This document shows, one piece after another, positions 45,691-53,368 of a stretch of DNA of 64,000 bases; within the stretch, counting starts at the first letter, position 1, and every line of letters starts with the position of its first letter. Made by a program: the position numbers and the translations under genes. Source of the DNA: Dokdonella fugitiva (GTDB lineage Bacteria > Pseudomonadota > Gammaproteobacteria > Xanthomonadales > Rhodanobacteraceae); the NCBI RefSeq assembly GCF_014138265.1, contig NZ_JACGXL010000009.1:1-64000 (forward strand), in the 5' to 3' direction. The notes beneath the pieces are model-generated. The model ran no database searches and was not told where the DNA came from. It worked only from the letters and a program-made list of their open reading frames with translations.

Positions 45691-46356
45691 TCAGCCCGCC
45701 GTGACCGCCCGGCGACGCCGCGACACCGGCTGCTCCTCCTCCGAACAGAGTCGAAGGAAATCGCGCACGGCGATTCCAACCCGCCGATCGATCTCCTTCG
45801 CCCGCGGCGCCTCGCGCGCGCGCAGCAGCAGGCTCACCATCAGGTCGCCCCAGAGCAGCGCGAGGTAGCACGCGGCCATCTCGCTGGCGTCGCCGGCGGC
45901 GAGCACGCCGGCGGCTTGGCCTTGCGCGACGAGGTCGCGCACAGCCTTGCGGACGAGCTGGCGCGCGGTCTCGAGCGTCGAAGCGACTTCGGGTGCGCGC
46001 TGCGATTCGGTGATCGCGAGGCGGAACACGGCCATCACGCCGGGGTCGCCGACTTCGCGCAGGATCGTCGCGCCGAGCGTCGACAGCATCGCCACGAATT
46101 CCTCGCGACTGCTCGGCGGCGGCAGCCGCGCGGGCAGCGGCACGCGTCCCGCGCGGTCGGCGATGCAGGCGGCGAGCATCGCCTGCTTGTTGTCGAACAG
46201 GGCGTAGAGCTCGCGCTTGGACACGCGCGCCCGCGTGGCGATCTTCAACGTGCTCGCCTCGGCGTAGCCGAGTTCCATGAACGTCTCCATTGCCGCGCGC
46301 AGGACGCGCTCGCGCGCGGAGGGCGGGTCGGGCACGACTTCCGTCGGCGTCTTCAC
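45691..46356 (-). CDS. TetR-family transcriptional regulator
   Basis: A 221-residue regulator with N-terminal HTH (ARERVLRAAMETFMELGYAE, STLKIATRARVSKRELYALF, then NKQAML) and a C-terminal ligand domain. GTG 46356 with AAGGAAAG upstream is preferred; the open frame upstream covers the operator region. Two copies of a palindromic operator lie between it and the divergent membrane-protein gene, so autoregulation and control of that gene are likely. Confidence 0.85.
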   Translation of the reverse strand: MKTPTEVVPDPPSARERVLRAAMETFMELGYAEASTLKIATRARVSKRELYALFDNKQAMLAACIADRAGRVPLPARLPPPSSREEFVAMLSTLGATILREVGDPGVMAVFRLAITESQRAPEVASTLETARQLVRKAVRDLVAQGQAAGVLAAGDASEMAACYLALLWGDLMVSLLLRAREAPRAKEIDRRVGIAVRDFLRLCSEEEQPVSRRRRAVTAG

Positions 46357-46372
46357 GAAAACTTTCCTTGCG

Positions 46373-46392
46373 CTGGTACCGGGCGGTACCGT
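46373..46392. promoter_or_regulatory. Proximal TetR operator
   Basis: CTGGTACCGGGCGGTACCGT: two GGTACC/CGGTACC arms in dyad order, 17 bases upstream of the TetR GTG. It is a slightly degenerate copy of the second operator 32 bases away. Confidence 0.7.
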
Positions 46393-46404
46393 AGCATGAT
46401 TCCG

Positions 46405-46424
46405 CTGGTACCGGTCGGTACCAG
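46405..46424. promoter_or_regulatory. Distal TetR operator (near-perfect palindrome)
   Basis: CTGGTACCG-GT-CGGTACCAG has perfect 9-bp arms around a 2-bp centre. Spacing to the first copy (32 bp centre to centre, about three helical turns) would allow side-by-side binding in the divergent promoter region. Confidence 0.75.
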
Positions 46425-46512
46425 ACCGGTTCGGATGCGCCCGGACAGGCTTGCAAGCCATGCGCATCCAGGGCGCCGTCGACTGCGGCAGCGCCACTCA
46501 CGGGAGTCGACC

Positions 46513-47025
46513 ATGTCCCCGGCCAACATCTTCAGTCTCCATCTCGTCCTGGGCTACGTCGCCTGGTTCCTCTGTTTTCGCACCTACCTCTGGCCATGGC
46601 TGCGGTCGATCGATCCCGTAGATGCACAACGCGTGATCGCGACCCTGCACAGCTTCCGCTTCTTCGGACTCGTGTTCATCGTTCCGGGTGTCGTCGGCAT
46701 GGGCCTGCCGGCGCACTTCACGTCGTTCGCGGCGTACGGCGATCTCGCGACCGGCGTGCTGGCTCTTCTGGCGCTGCTCGCCTTCCGGGCGCGCGCGGTG
46801 TTCCTGCCGCTCGTCGTCGCCTTCAACGTCGTGGGCACGGTCGATCTCCTCGTCGACTACTTCCACGCAGTTCATGCCGATCTGCCCGCGGTCGCCGGTG
46901 AGCTCGGCGCGGCGTACGTCATTCCGATCCTCTACGTGCCGCTGCTCGCGATCACGCACGTCGCAGCCTTCGTGCTGCTCGTGCGACCGGCGACGCGCCC
47001 AGCGCAAACGCACGCGGGAGCCTGA
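46513..47025 (+). CDS. Four-helix membrane protein divergent from TetR
   Basis: A 170-residue protein with four predicted membrane segments (FSLHLVLGYVAWFLCFRTYL, RFFGLVFIVPGVVGMGLPAH, LATGVLALLALLAFRARAVF, VIPILYVPLLAITHVAAFVL). It resembles small uncharacterised integral-membrane proteins of the DUF4345/DoxX-like size class, but no family is certain. The two TetR operators upstream suggest it is the regulator's main target. Confidence 0.7.
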   Translation: MSPANIFSLHLVLGYVAWFLCFRTYLWPWLRSIDPVDAQRVIATLHSFRFFGLVFIVPGVVGMGLPAHFTSFAAYGDLATGVLALLALLAFRARAVFLPLVVAFNVVGTVDLLVDYFHAVHADLPAVAGELGAAYVIPILYVPLLAITHVAAFVLLVRPATRPAQTHAGA

Positions 47026-47101
47026 AGCGGTACCGGGCTATGGACTTGCCACCGCGTGCATCCGAACATGGCGCCCGATCGAGGCGATCGTCGCCGGCAC
47101 C

Positions 47102-48601
47102 GTGCAGCGCGTGGGCAACCTGTTCGAAATCGTCCTCACCCCACCGCCGAAGGGAAGCCGCCAGTCGGCGGAATCCATCTACGCGCAGTTGCGCGCGGCG
47201 ATCCTCGACGGCCGGCTGGTCGCCGCGGCGAAGCTTCCGGTGGAGCGGCAGTCGGCGCTGTTCTTCGGCGTGTCGCGCAACACCGCTGCGCGCGCGTACG
47301 CGAAGCTCGCGCTCGAAGGCCTGGTCGAATCGCGGCGCGGTTCCGGCACGTACGTGTTGCCGAAGCGGAAGAGGCCGCCGCGCGAACGCGCGCCGTCACG
47401 GCGAACGCCCGATCCGCGCCTGAATCCGCTATGGTCGCGACCCGAGCTGTCGCGCGCACTCGACTTCTGGAACGACCGTCGGCGGACGCCTGCGCCGCGC
47501 GCGAGCGCATCGATCGACTTCCGCCCCGCGCTGGTCGATCCGCGCCTGTTCCCGTTCGACGTGTTCCGCCGCGTCAGCGCCGCGCAACTGCGGCGGATGG
47601 AATCGAAGCCGCCCGCGTTCAAGAGCCCGCAGGGCAACCAGGGTCACTATCCGCTGCGCGCAGCGATCGCGACGCACATCGGCGTGTCGCGCGCGGTCGC
47701 CTGCGAGCCCGACGATGTGCTCGTGACCGCCGGCGCGCAACAGGCGTTCGACCTGCTCGCGCGCGTGCTCGTGACGCCGGGCGAGACGACCGTCGCGATC
47801 GAGGATCCCGGCTACCCGCCGATGCGCGCGGCGTGGCTCGCCGCGGGCGCGAACATCGTGCCGATACCGGTGGACTCGCAAGGCCTCGTCGTCGACGCGT
47901 TGCCGGACGACGCGCGCATCGTCTGCGTCTGCCCGTCGCACCAGTTCCCGCTGGGCGTGTCGCTGTCCGCGCAGCGGCGCGCGGCGCTGCTCGCGTTCGC
48001 GCGCACGCGCGGCGCCGTCGTCGTCGAGGACGACTACGACGGCGAGTTCCGCCATGACGGCTCGCCGCTGCAGGCGCTGCATTCGGCCGCGACCGCCGAC
48101 GACGTGTTCTACGTCGGCACCTTCTCCAAGTGCATGTTCCCCGCGCTGCGCCTCGGCTTCGTCGTCGCGCCCGCGTGGGCGATGCCCGCGCTGACCCTGG
48201 CGAAGAACGGCCTCGACTGGCATTGCCCGACGCTCACGCAGATGGCCGTGGCCCGCTTCATCGCCGAGGGGCACCTGACGCAGCACGTGCGCAAGCTGCG
48301 CGACGTGCATCGCCAGCGACGCGACCGCCTGCGCGAAATCCTCCGCGCGGACTTCGCGGACGAGCTGTCGCCGATCGCATCGCACTACGGCATGCACGTC
48401 GCGGCGTTCTCGACGCGGTCCGGCCCGCTGGAGCGGGTGACCGCGCACCTGCTCGAATCGAACGTGCACCTGCACGCGTTCGAGCGCTACTTCTTCGGCG
48501 CGCCCGCGTCCGAAGGCCTCGTGTTCGGCTACGGCGCGGTCGACCTCGACGGCATCGAGCAGGGCCTGCACGCGTTGCGTCGCGTGCTGCGCGCGCGCTA
48601 G
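47102..48601 (+). CDS. MocR/PdxR-type regulator (GntR HTH + aminotransferase domain)
   Basis: A 499-residue fusion. The N-terminal GntR winged helix has QSAESIYAQLRAAILDGRLV, LPVERQSALFFGVSRNTAAR and ALEGLVESRRGSGTYVLP. A linker leads to a fold-type I aminotransferase domain with NQGHYPLRAAIATHIG, VTAGAQQAFDLLARVLVTPG, EDDYDGEFRHDGSPLQAL and the PLP lysine in GTFSKCMFPALRLGF. MocR regulators often control vitamin B6 or amino-acid metabolism; the target is unknown. The exact start (GTG 47102 or 47111) is uncertain. Confidence 0.8.
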   Translation: MQRVGNLFEIVLTPPPKGSRQSAESIYAQLRAAILDGRLVAAAKLPVERQSALFFGVSRNTAARAYAKLALEGLVESRRGSGTYVLPKRKRPPRERAPSRRTPDPRLNPLWSRPELSRALDFWNDRRRTPAPRASASIDFRPALVDPRLFPFDVFRRVSAAQLRRMESKPPAFKSPQGNQGHYPLRAAIATHIGVSRAVACEPDDVLVTAGAQQAFDLLARVLVTPGETTVAIEDPGYPPMRAAWLAAGANIVPIPVDSQGLVVDALPDDARIVCVCPSHQFPLGVSLSAQRRAALLAFARTRGAVVVEDDYDGEFRHDGSPLQALHSAATADDVFYVGTFSKCMFPALRLGFVVAPAWAMPALTLAKNGLDWHCPTLTQMAVARFIAEGHLTQHVRKLRDVHRQRRDRLREILRADFADELSPIASHYGMHVAAFSTRSGPLERVTAHLLESNVHLHAFERYFFGAPASEGLVFGYGAVDLDGIEQGLHALRRVLRAR

Positions 48602-48616
48602 CAACGCCCGCGCGGG

Positions 48617-49171
48617 TCACTTCTGCCGCGTCTGCGTCATGATCCAGTTGGTCTCCCACGTCTTGCCGCCGTCCGCGGAGAACGCCTGCTCGAAGCGCGA
48701 CGAATCCGGCGTGATGTCGGAGAAGCCGTTGCGCACGAGGATGTTCCGCCCTTCGAAGTTCTCCGCGCTGTAGAACAGCCCGCGCCCGTCCTTGAACTCG
48801 CCGATCATCGCGCCGTCGAGCATGCCCACGCTGCTGTTCGTCCAGTTGAGGTTCCACTGGTGCGACTGCGGGTTGTAGAGGCGGAGGCCGACGCCTTCGA
48901 TGTGGCCGGCCGGGCCTTGCACGTCGAGTTCGAACAGGCTCGCGCGCCCGTTCCACACCGTGCGGACGACCGACGTGCCGTCGTACTCGGTCCACGTCTT
49001 CGAATCCGCCAGCGGATGCACGAGGCGCGAAACGTGCGTCTTCCACGTGCCGAAGTTGAAGTCGAAGTCATGCTGGCCGTCATGCTCCGCGGCGCGCGAC
49101 GGCGCGGCGGCCGCAAGGAATATGGCCGTCGACACGGCGAGTGACGTGCGTGCGTTCGCAGGAAGGATCAT
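48617..49171 (-). CDS. Exported lipocalin-like protein (paralogue A)
   Basis: A 184-residue protein with a Sec signal peptide (MILPANARTSLAVSTAIFLA). The mature part, HDFDFNFGTWKTHVSRLVHP, then VVRTVWNGRASLFELDVQGP, GVGLRLYNPQSHQWNLNW and FEQAFSADGGKTWETNW, is a DUF1579-like beta-barrel. It is divergently transcribed from a clear paralogue (49440) that shares the same motif order, so one gene arose by inverted duplication. Confidence 0.75.
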   Translation of the reverse strand: MILPANARTSLAVSTAIFLAAAAPSRAAEHDGQHDFDFNFGTWKTHVSRLVHPLADSKTWTEYDGTSVVRTVWNGRASLFELDVQGPAGHIEGVGLRLYNPQSHQWNLNWTNSSVGMLDGAMIGEFKDGRGLFYSAENFEGRNILVRNGFSDITPDSSRFEQAFSADGGKTWETNWIMTQTRQK

Positions 49172-49439
49172 CGATGGATACCTGGATGGGTTGATGTGAA
49201 CGTGCGCCAGGAACGACGCATCGAAGGTCATTGTTGCGATCGCGCGCGCGACGCGAAGGACCACCTTCCGGAAAAGTCGCGGGTCACTTCGCGGAGGTGC
49301 CGCGCGTGCGAGGCCGCTCCGGAGCGGCGCGCCCGTCGCGCCAGGGTGGACCACGCAGATTCCTGCCGATTGGCCCCGTTGCGGCGTGCCGCGTTGCCTA
49401 GAGTCCCGCCATGGTTCCGGCAACGTGGAGGGTATGACG

Positions 49440-50006
49440 ATGTTCAGGCAATGGTTGCGTGGCGTGGCGATGGCAGGTGTCGTGGCAGGGGCGTCCTCGA
49501 TCGCGACGGCCGCGACGCCACGCGACGGCGCGCACGATTTCGACTTCGCCCGCGGCGTCTGGCACACGCACGCGACGCAAGTGCTCGACCCGTTCGACGG
49601 CGGCACGCACACCGTGACGTTCGACGGCACGAAGACCGCGCGGCCGATCTGGAACGGTCGCGCATGGCTCGAGGAAATCGAAGCGGACGGCCCGCAAGGA
49701 CACTGGGAAGGCGCGACCCTGTTCGTCTACAACGCCAAGAGCGGGCAGTGGAGCCAGACCTACATCGACAGCGACGGCGGCACCGTGGAGGCACCGACCA
49801 TCGGCAGCTTCAAGGACGGCCGCGGCGAACTGTTCGGCACGACGGTCCACAAGGGTCGCACCGTGCTAGTGCGCGGCGTCTGGTCCGACATCACCGCCGA
49901 CGCGCATCGCTTCGAGATAGCCTATTCGCAGGATGGCGGCCATACGTGGGCGACCGCGTTCAAGGCGGAGCTGACGCGCGTCAAGGATGCAGACGCGGGG
50001 CATTGA
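49440..50006 (+). CDS. Exported lipocalin-like protein (paralogue B)
   Basis: A 188-residue protein with a signal peptide (FRQWLRGVAMAGVVAGASSI). The motifs HDFDFARGVWHTHATQVLDP, PIWNGRAWLEEIEADGPQGH, FVYNAKSGQWSQTYIDSDG and EIAYSQDGGHTWATAFKAEL align with the divergent gene at 48617. GGAGGG lies seven bases before ATG 49440; ATG 49434 is too close to it. Function is unknown, probably ligand binding in the periplasm. Confidence 0.75.
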   Translation: MFRQWLRGVAMAGVVAGASSIATAATPRDGAHDFDFARGVWHTHATQVLDPFDGGTHTVTFDGTKTARPIWNGRAWLEEIEADGPQGHWEGATLFVYNAKSGQWSQTYIDSDGGTVEAPTIGSFKDGRGELFGTTVHKGRTVLVRGVWSDITADAHRFEIAYSQDGGHTWATAFKAELTRVKDADAGH

Positions 50007-50320
50007 AATGCGCTGCGCGGTGGGCTCGTCGAGCGAAACGTCGGAGTGCGACGTAACACCGTCGCGCTCGACAGGCTTGATCATCGGCCACGGCCGCGGG
50101 CGCATGCTTCGTGGCCGTTCGCGTCACGTACCGCACTGACGGCGAGGCTGGCTATACTCGACCGCGAGTGCCGACTCACGCGCGCAGCGCGCGCAACCAT
50201 GCCACGTGCCAATGTCATGCCGAAGTGGGGCTCATATGAACCGTCAGCACGACGGGCTGTCTACACGAGTACATTGATCAACGCTACGAGCGAGGGCTTT
50301 GCAGCCCTGGTGAGGCGCCG
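50007..50320. other. 314-base gap without a convincing gene
   Basis: No open frame here looks coding. TATACT at about 50152 could be part of a -10 element, but a matching -35 at proper distance was not seen. It separates the paralogue pair from a cluster of small genes with weaker GC3 bias. Confidence 0.4.
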
Positions 50321-50665
50321 ATGCCGCATGTGCCGTCGATGACATACGTCAGAGTGGAATGGCGCCATTCATTCCCCACCGAGCCCGTGACGATCTATTC
50401 CGAGCTCGACGAGCATCGACGGGAAGTTCGCAAGGTTGAAGTCTTTCCGGACGGCTCGTTCGGCTATGCGAGCAAACGGGCGGAAACGCCTTCGACGGGA
50501 TTGGGGCTCGTGCCCTTTCCCCCGCCGGCCGAAGTCGCGGAAGATCCGGCGTTCGATCCCGTCGAAATCACTGCTGATGAATTCGAGAAGATGTGGCGGA
50601 TTGCCTTGGATACGCTCCAGCTATCGAGCGTAGGTGAGCCAGGGCCGGACGATCGGGAGCCGTAG
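50321..50665 (+). CDS. DUF6881-domain protein
   Basis: A 114-residue protein: TYVRVEWRHSFPTEPVTIYS, ELDEHRREVRKVEVFPDGSF, GYAS, matching the DUF6881 pattern (YxxVxWxHxxPxEPVxxYSELD...RKVEVFxDG). The family is often found in immunity-gene arrays beside polymorphic toxins. GAGG lies before ATG 50321; ATG 50339 is an alternative. Confidence 0.8.
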   Translation: MPHVPSMTYVRVEWRHSFPTEPVTIYSELDEHRREVRKVEVFPDGSFGYASKRAETPSTGLGLVPFPPPAEVAEDPAFDPVEITADEFEKMWRIALDTLQLSSVGEPGPDDREP

Positions 50666-50717
50666 TCTCCGGCTCGCCCTTGCCCGAGTCTTCCCCTATG
50701 AACGAGAAGCCCAGCAA

Positions 50718-51233
50718 ATGACCAGCATATCTCTGATGGTGTTCGCAAAGCTGCTTGACGCCGGCCTGATGGCCTCCGAAGGCCGTCAGCTCGACGTTTC
50801 CGTGTACCTTGCGTGCTTCGAGGGTCATCCGGCCGTCGAGTTTGCAATCGCGAATCTGACGGATCACCGTGTCGCTATTCCCGATTCCTTTGCGCCGTGG
50901 AACTACGCCGGCAAAGGGATGAACTTGCGGCTCGATTTCAAAGGCTCGGAAGACACCTTGTCCGCGGGAGCTGCAAGCAGGAAGAGCCGTGGCATCCGGC
51001 CGGGTCGAGCAAAGGTCTAGGTGGATGCAAAGGAAAAGGTCACGCGATACGTGAGATTCTCGGAGATGTTCGGTGACATCGGCGGTGTGTTTGCCGGCCG
51101 CACCGCTGATTTGACTTGGGAGTACAGCTATCCGCCTGGGTTCGGCGTGCCGAGCGACGTCGTCGACCTGGGCGGATGGTCGGTAGATGAGGCCAGCATC
51201 AAGCGACAATGCGACAAGAAGGGGAATGGTTGA
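50718..51233 (+). pseudogene. Interrupted gene: one frame split by an amber stop
   Basis: Two open frames in the same reading frame are separated by a single TAG at 51018-51020. The upstream part (100 residues, FVSVYLACFEGHPAVEFAIA-type, ends RGIRPGRAKV) and the downstream part (starts VDAKEKVTRYVRFSEMFGD) read as one continuous domain. Translation could resume at GTG 51021, or the gene may be broken by a point mutation. The family was not recognised. It is flanked by small hypothetical genes of low GC3 bias. Confidence 0.6.
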
Positions 51234-51323
51234 ATCGCGCCTCACCTCACCGCGACTGCTCACCCTCCGTCCTTCCTCGGCGCTCCACTCTCCGTCCCTT
51301 CTCAACCGCCTCCGTCCTCGGCC

Positions 51324-51695
51324 ATGAACGCGAGCAAGCAGCTATCGAACCAGAAGGACGTCGCCAGGGCGACATTGGAGGCGGGCTGCCATGCGTATGA
51401 GGACGGGCACATCGCCAGGGCGGCACGCCTGTTCCTGAAGGCTGCAAGGTTGGGAAGCGTCGAGGCGCAGGTGAACCTGGGAAACATCCTCGCTGCGGGA
51501 ACCCGGAGCGCCGCGCCGGACTTCGATGGAGCCAGGTTCTGGTATCGGAAGGCCGCAGAACGCGGATCGCCTGAGGCCGCCTGGAATCTCACGATCCGTT
51601 ATCGCGGCAGGGGAAACGTCCGCATGCATCGGTTCTGGCTCGAACGAGCCGCGCGAATGGGCAGTGAGGATGCGATCGAGCAGATCGGCGTGTAG
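51324..51695 (+). CDS. Sel1-repeat protein
   Basis: A 123-residue protein with about two and a half Sel1/TPR-like repeats (GHIARAARLFLKAARLGSVE, AQVNLGNILAAG, GARFWYRKAAERGSPEAAWN, FWLERAARMGSEDAIEQIG). Sel1 proteins mediate protein-protein contacts and commonly occur as immunity-like or regulatory genes. It has no signal peptide. Confidence 0.75.
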   Translation: MNASKQLSNQKDVARATLEAGCHAYEDGHIARAARLFLKAARLGSVEAQVNLGNILAAGTRSAAPDFDGARFWYRKAAERGSPEAAWNLTIRYRGRGNVRMHRFWLERAARMGSEDAIEQIGV

Positions 51696-51712
51696 GCCTG
51701 CGGAGACACGGA

Positions 51713-51991
51713 ATGACGACCAACGGAATGAGCAGCGCTTTGTGGAAGTACGTTACCCTCGTCGTCGCTAGCTCCTTGACCGTCGGCGCGATGGTCGGAT
51801 GCGTATGTGCTTTCTCAGTAAAGCAGGTCGCTATCTTCGCTAAGCCTCATCTAAGCGATAGCCAATTGCATTCGATTTTCTTGGTTGCCTTCACGCCATT
51901 CTTCCTCATGGGGCTGCACATGGGATTCGTCGAAATCGTTCGTGTCGTCCGCGCTGCCAGAAGGGACGAAGCATCAAATGACGCGGAGTAG
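51713..51991 (+). CDS. Small two-helix membrane protein
   Basis: A 92-residue protein with two membrane segments (LVVASSLTVGAMVGCVCAFS; HSIFLVAFTPFFLMGLHMGF) and a charged C-terminus (VVRAARRDEASNDAE). GGAG lies upstream. No family was recognised. Confidence 0.55.
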   Translation: MTTNGMSSALWKYVTLVVASSLTVGAMVGCVCAFSVKQVAIFAKPHLSDSQLHSIFLVAFTPFFLMGLHMGFVEIVRVVRAARRDEASNDAE

Positions 51992-52147
51992 CGTCGGGTT
52001 CGGTCGCGGTCAGGTCTGCCGCGCTGCGTTCGATTCGACTGGCGCTCGGAAGCGGCGAGCGGCTCATCTATTCGACACGCCGACAGCACGTCAGCAGGCT
52101 GCGTTCGCCGTCGACGAGGCTCGACCGAACTTCAATCAGGAGTGCTG

Positions 52148-52663
52148 ATGCAATTGAAGCCGCTTTGGCGCGCGGTGCCGAGGAGCGCCAGCCTACTGGT
52201 GCTAGCGGTGCTCGCGCTTGTGTGGACCAAGACGTTCCTGTGGGCGCCGCTTCTGCTATTGGCCATCTTCTTCTTCGCTGTCGATGTACTCGGCATCCAC
52301 AAGCGCATGCTCTCGAAAGGCGAATCCATGGAGGAGACGCCATCAACCTACGGTGTACTCGGCGACTATGTGGTCGATGAGGCGCCGTCCCACGGGTTGT
52401 TCATCCGGCTCTGCGAGCGGGCGGTCTTCGTCGACATCAAGCAAGACCGAATGGTGGACCTCCGAAAGGCTCGGGCAGCGTTTCTATACGAGCATCAAGC
52501 GGCGTTGGACGAGCAACTCTGCCGATTCATGAGGGCCAATCCATCATTCGCGACGCGCTCGATCCGGTACATTGGCCTTCATTCCGAGGATATCGAGCAG
52601 GGCGAGGTCTTCCGGGATCCGGACGGCTACACGCTGCTGAAGGGTTTGACCTTCATCGCGTAG
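52148..52663 (+). CDS. Membrane-anchored protein of unknown function
   Basis: A 171-residue protein. Two hydrophobic segments near the N-terminus (PRSASLLVLAVLALVW; LWAPLLLLAIFFFAVDVLG) are followed by a soluble domain (YGVLGDYVVDEAPSHGLFIR, CRFMRANPSFATRSIRYIGL). CAGGAG lies five bases before ATG 52148. No known domain was recognised. Confidence 0.6.
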   Translation: MQLKPLWRAVPRSASLLVLAVLALVWTKTFLWAPLLLLAIFFFAVDVLGIHKRMLSKGESMEETPSTYGVLGDYVVDEAPSHGLFIRLCERAVFVDIKQDRMVDLRKARAAFLYEHQAALDEQLCRFMRANPSFATRSIRYIGLHSEDIEQGEVFRDPDGYTLLKGLTFIA

Positions 52664-52755
52664 AGGGCGATGAGATCGCCGCTCGCTGATTGAGGCCGGA
52701 GTTTGAAGGCGGATAGAGCCGGGTCGCGTCGGCCGGATCCGCCGCCGTGCCGCGC

Positions 52756-53238
52756 TCAATGCGCTTGCTGCTGCAACACCTGATTCACCTGCGGATTGCT
52801 TTCCAGCGCCTTGATCTTGTCGTTGTCGAGCAGGCTCGTGTAGTCGCCTTTCTCGATCGCCTGCATGATCGCCGGATCGTTCAGGATGGCCTGGATCTGC
52901 GGATCGTTCTGCAGGCTCATGATCGCCTTCATCGTCTCGGGATCCTGGGCAAGGCGCTGCTGGACCTGCTGGATTTCCTGGCCCATTCCGCCATCGCGCG
53001 CCGGCGCATCGCTGCGATTCGCGCTGCTGCCGTCGTACACGATCCGCGCGATGTTCTCCTGCGTGACCTGCACGGCGCCCAGGCTGGGTGACATCACGGT
53101 GTACACGCCGTCCTTGATGCCCTGGATGTCGCCCTGGATCCGGCTGCCGTCCTTGAGTTCGATCGTCGGCGACGCGAGCGCGACGGAGGCGAGGCCGAGC
53201 CATGCGGCGGCGAAGCCTGCTTTGAGGAACGTTCTCAT
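52756..53238 (-). CDS. Exported protein with STI1-like DP repeats
   Basis: A 160-residue protein with signal peptide MRTFLKAGFAAAWLGLASVA, an N-terminal beta part (IELKDGSRIQGDIQGIKDGV, VQVTQENIARIVYDG) and a C-terminal helical part (AIMSLQNDPQIQAILNDP, AIMQAIEKGDYTSLLDNDKI, ALESNPQVNQVLQQ) whose spaced Asn/Asp-Pro pairs resemble STI1/Hop domains. Such a periplasmic STI1-like protein is unusual; a chaperone-like role is inference. Confidence 0.65.
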   Translation of the reverse strand: MRTFLKAGFAAAWLGLASVALASPTIELKDGSRIQGDIQGIKDGVYTVMSPSLGAVQVTQENIARIVYDGSSANRSDAPARDGGMGQEIQQVQQRLAQDPETMKAIMSLQNDPQIQAILNDPAIMQAIEKGDYTSLLDNDKIKALESNPQVNQVLQQQAH

Positions 53239-53320
53239 GGGCATCATCCGGGTCGGTCGATGGACCCGCATCCTACTCCCCGGACGATGCACTCGGATGC
53301 GAACCGCTTCCCGTGTGCGT

Positions 53321-53351
53321 GAAGAAACACCCGGGCCTCCCTGCCCGGGTG
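53321..53351 (-). terminator. Intrinsic terminator of the M12 peptidase gene
   Basis: Arms CACCCGGGC (53328-53336) and GCCCGGGTG (53343-53351) pair perfectly around a 6-base loop. On the minus strand the hairpin is followed by TTTCTTC. It lies 18 bases after the stop of the peptidase gene. Confidence 0.75.
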
Positions 53352-53368
53352 CCCCTCTCTCTCTCACA

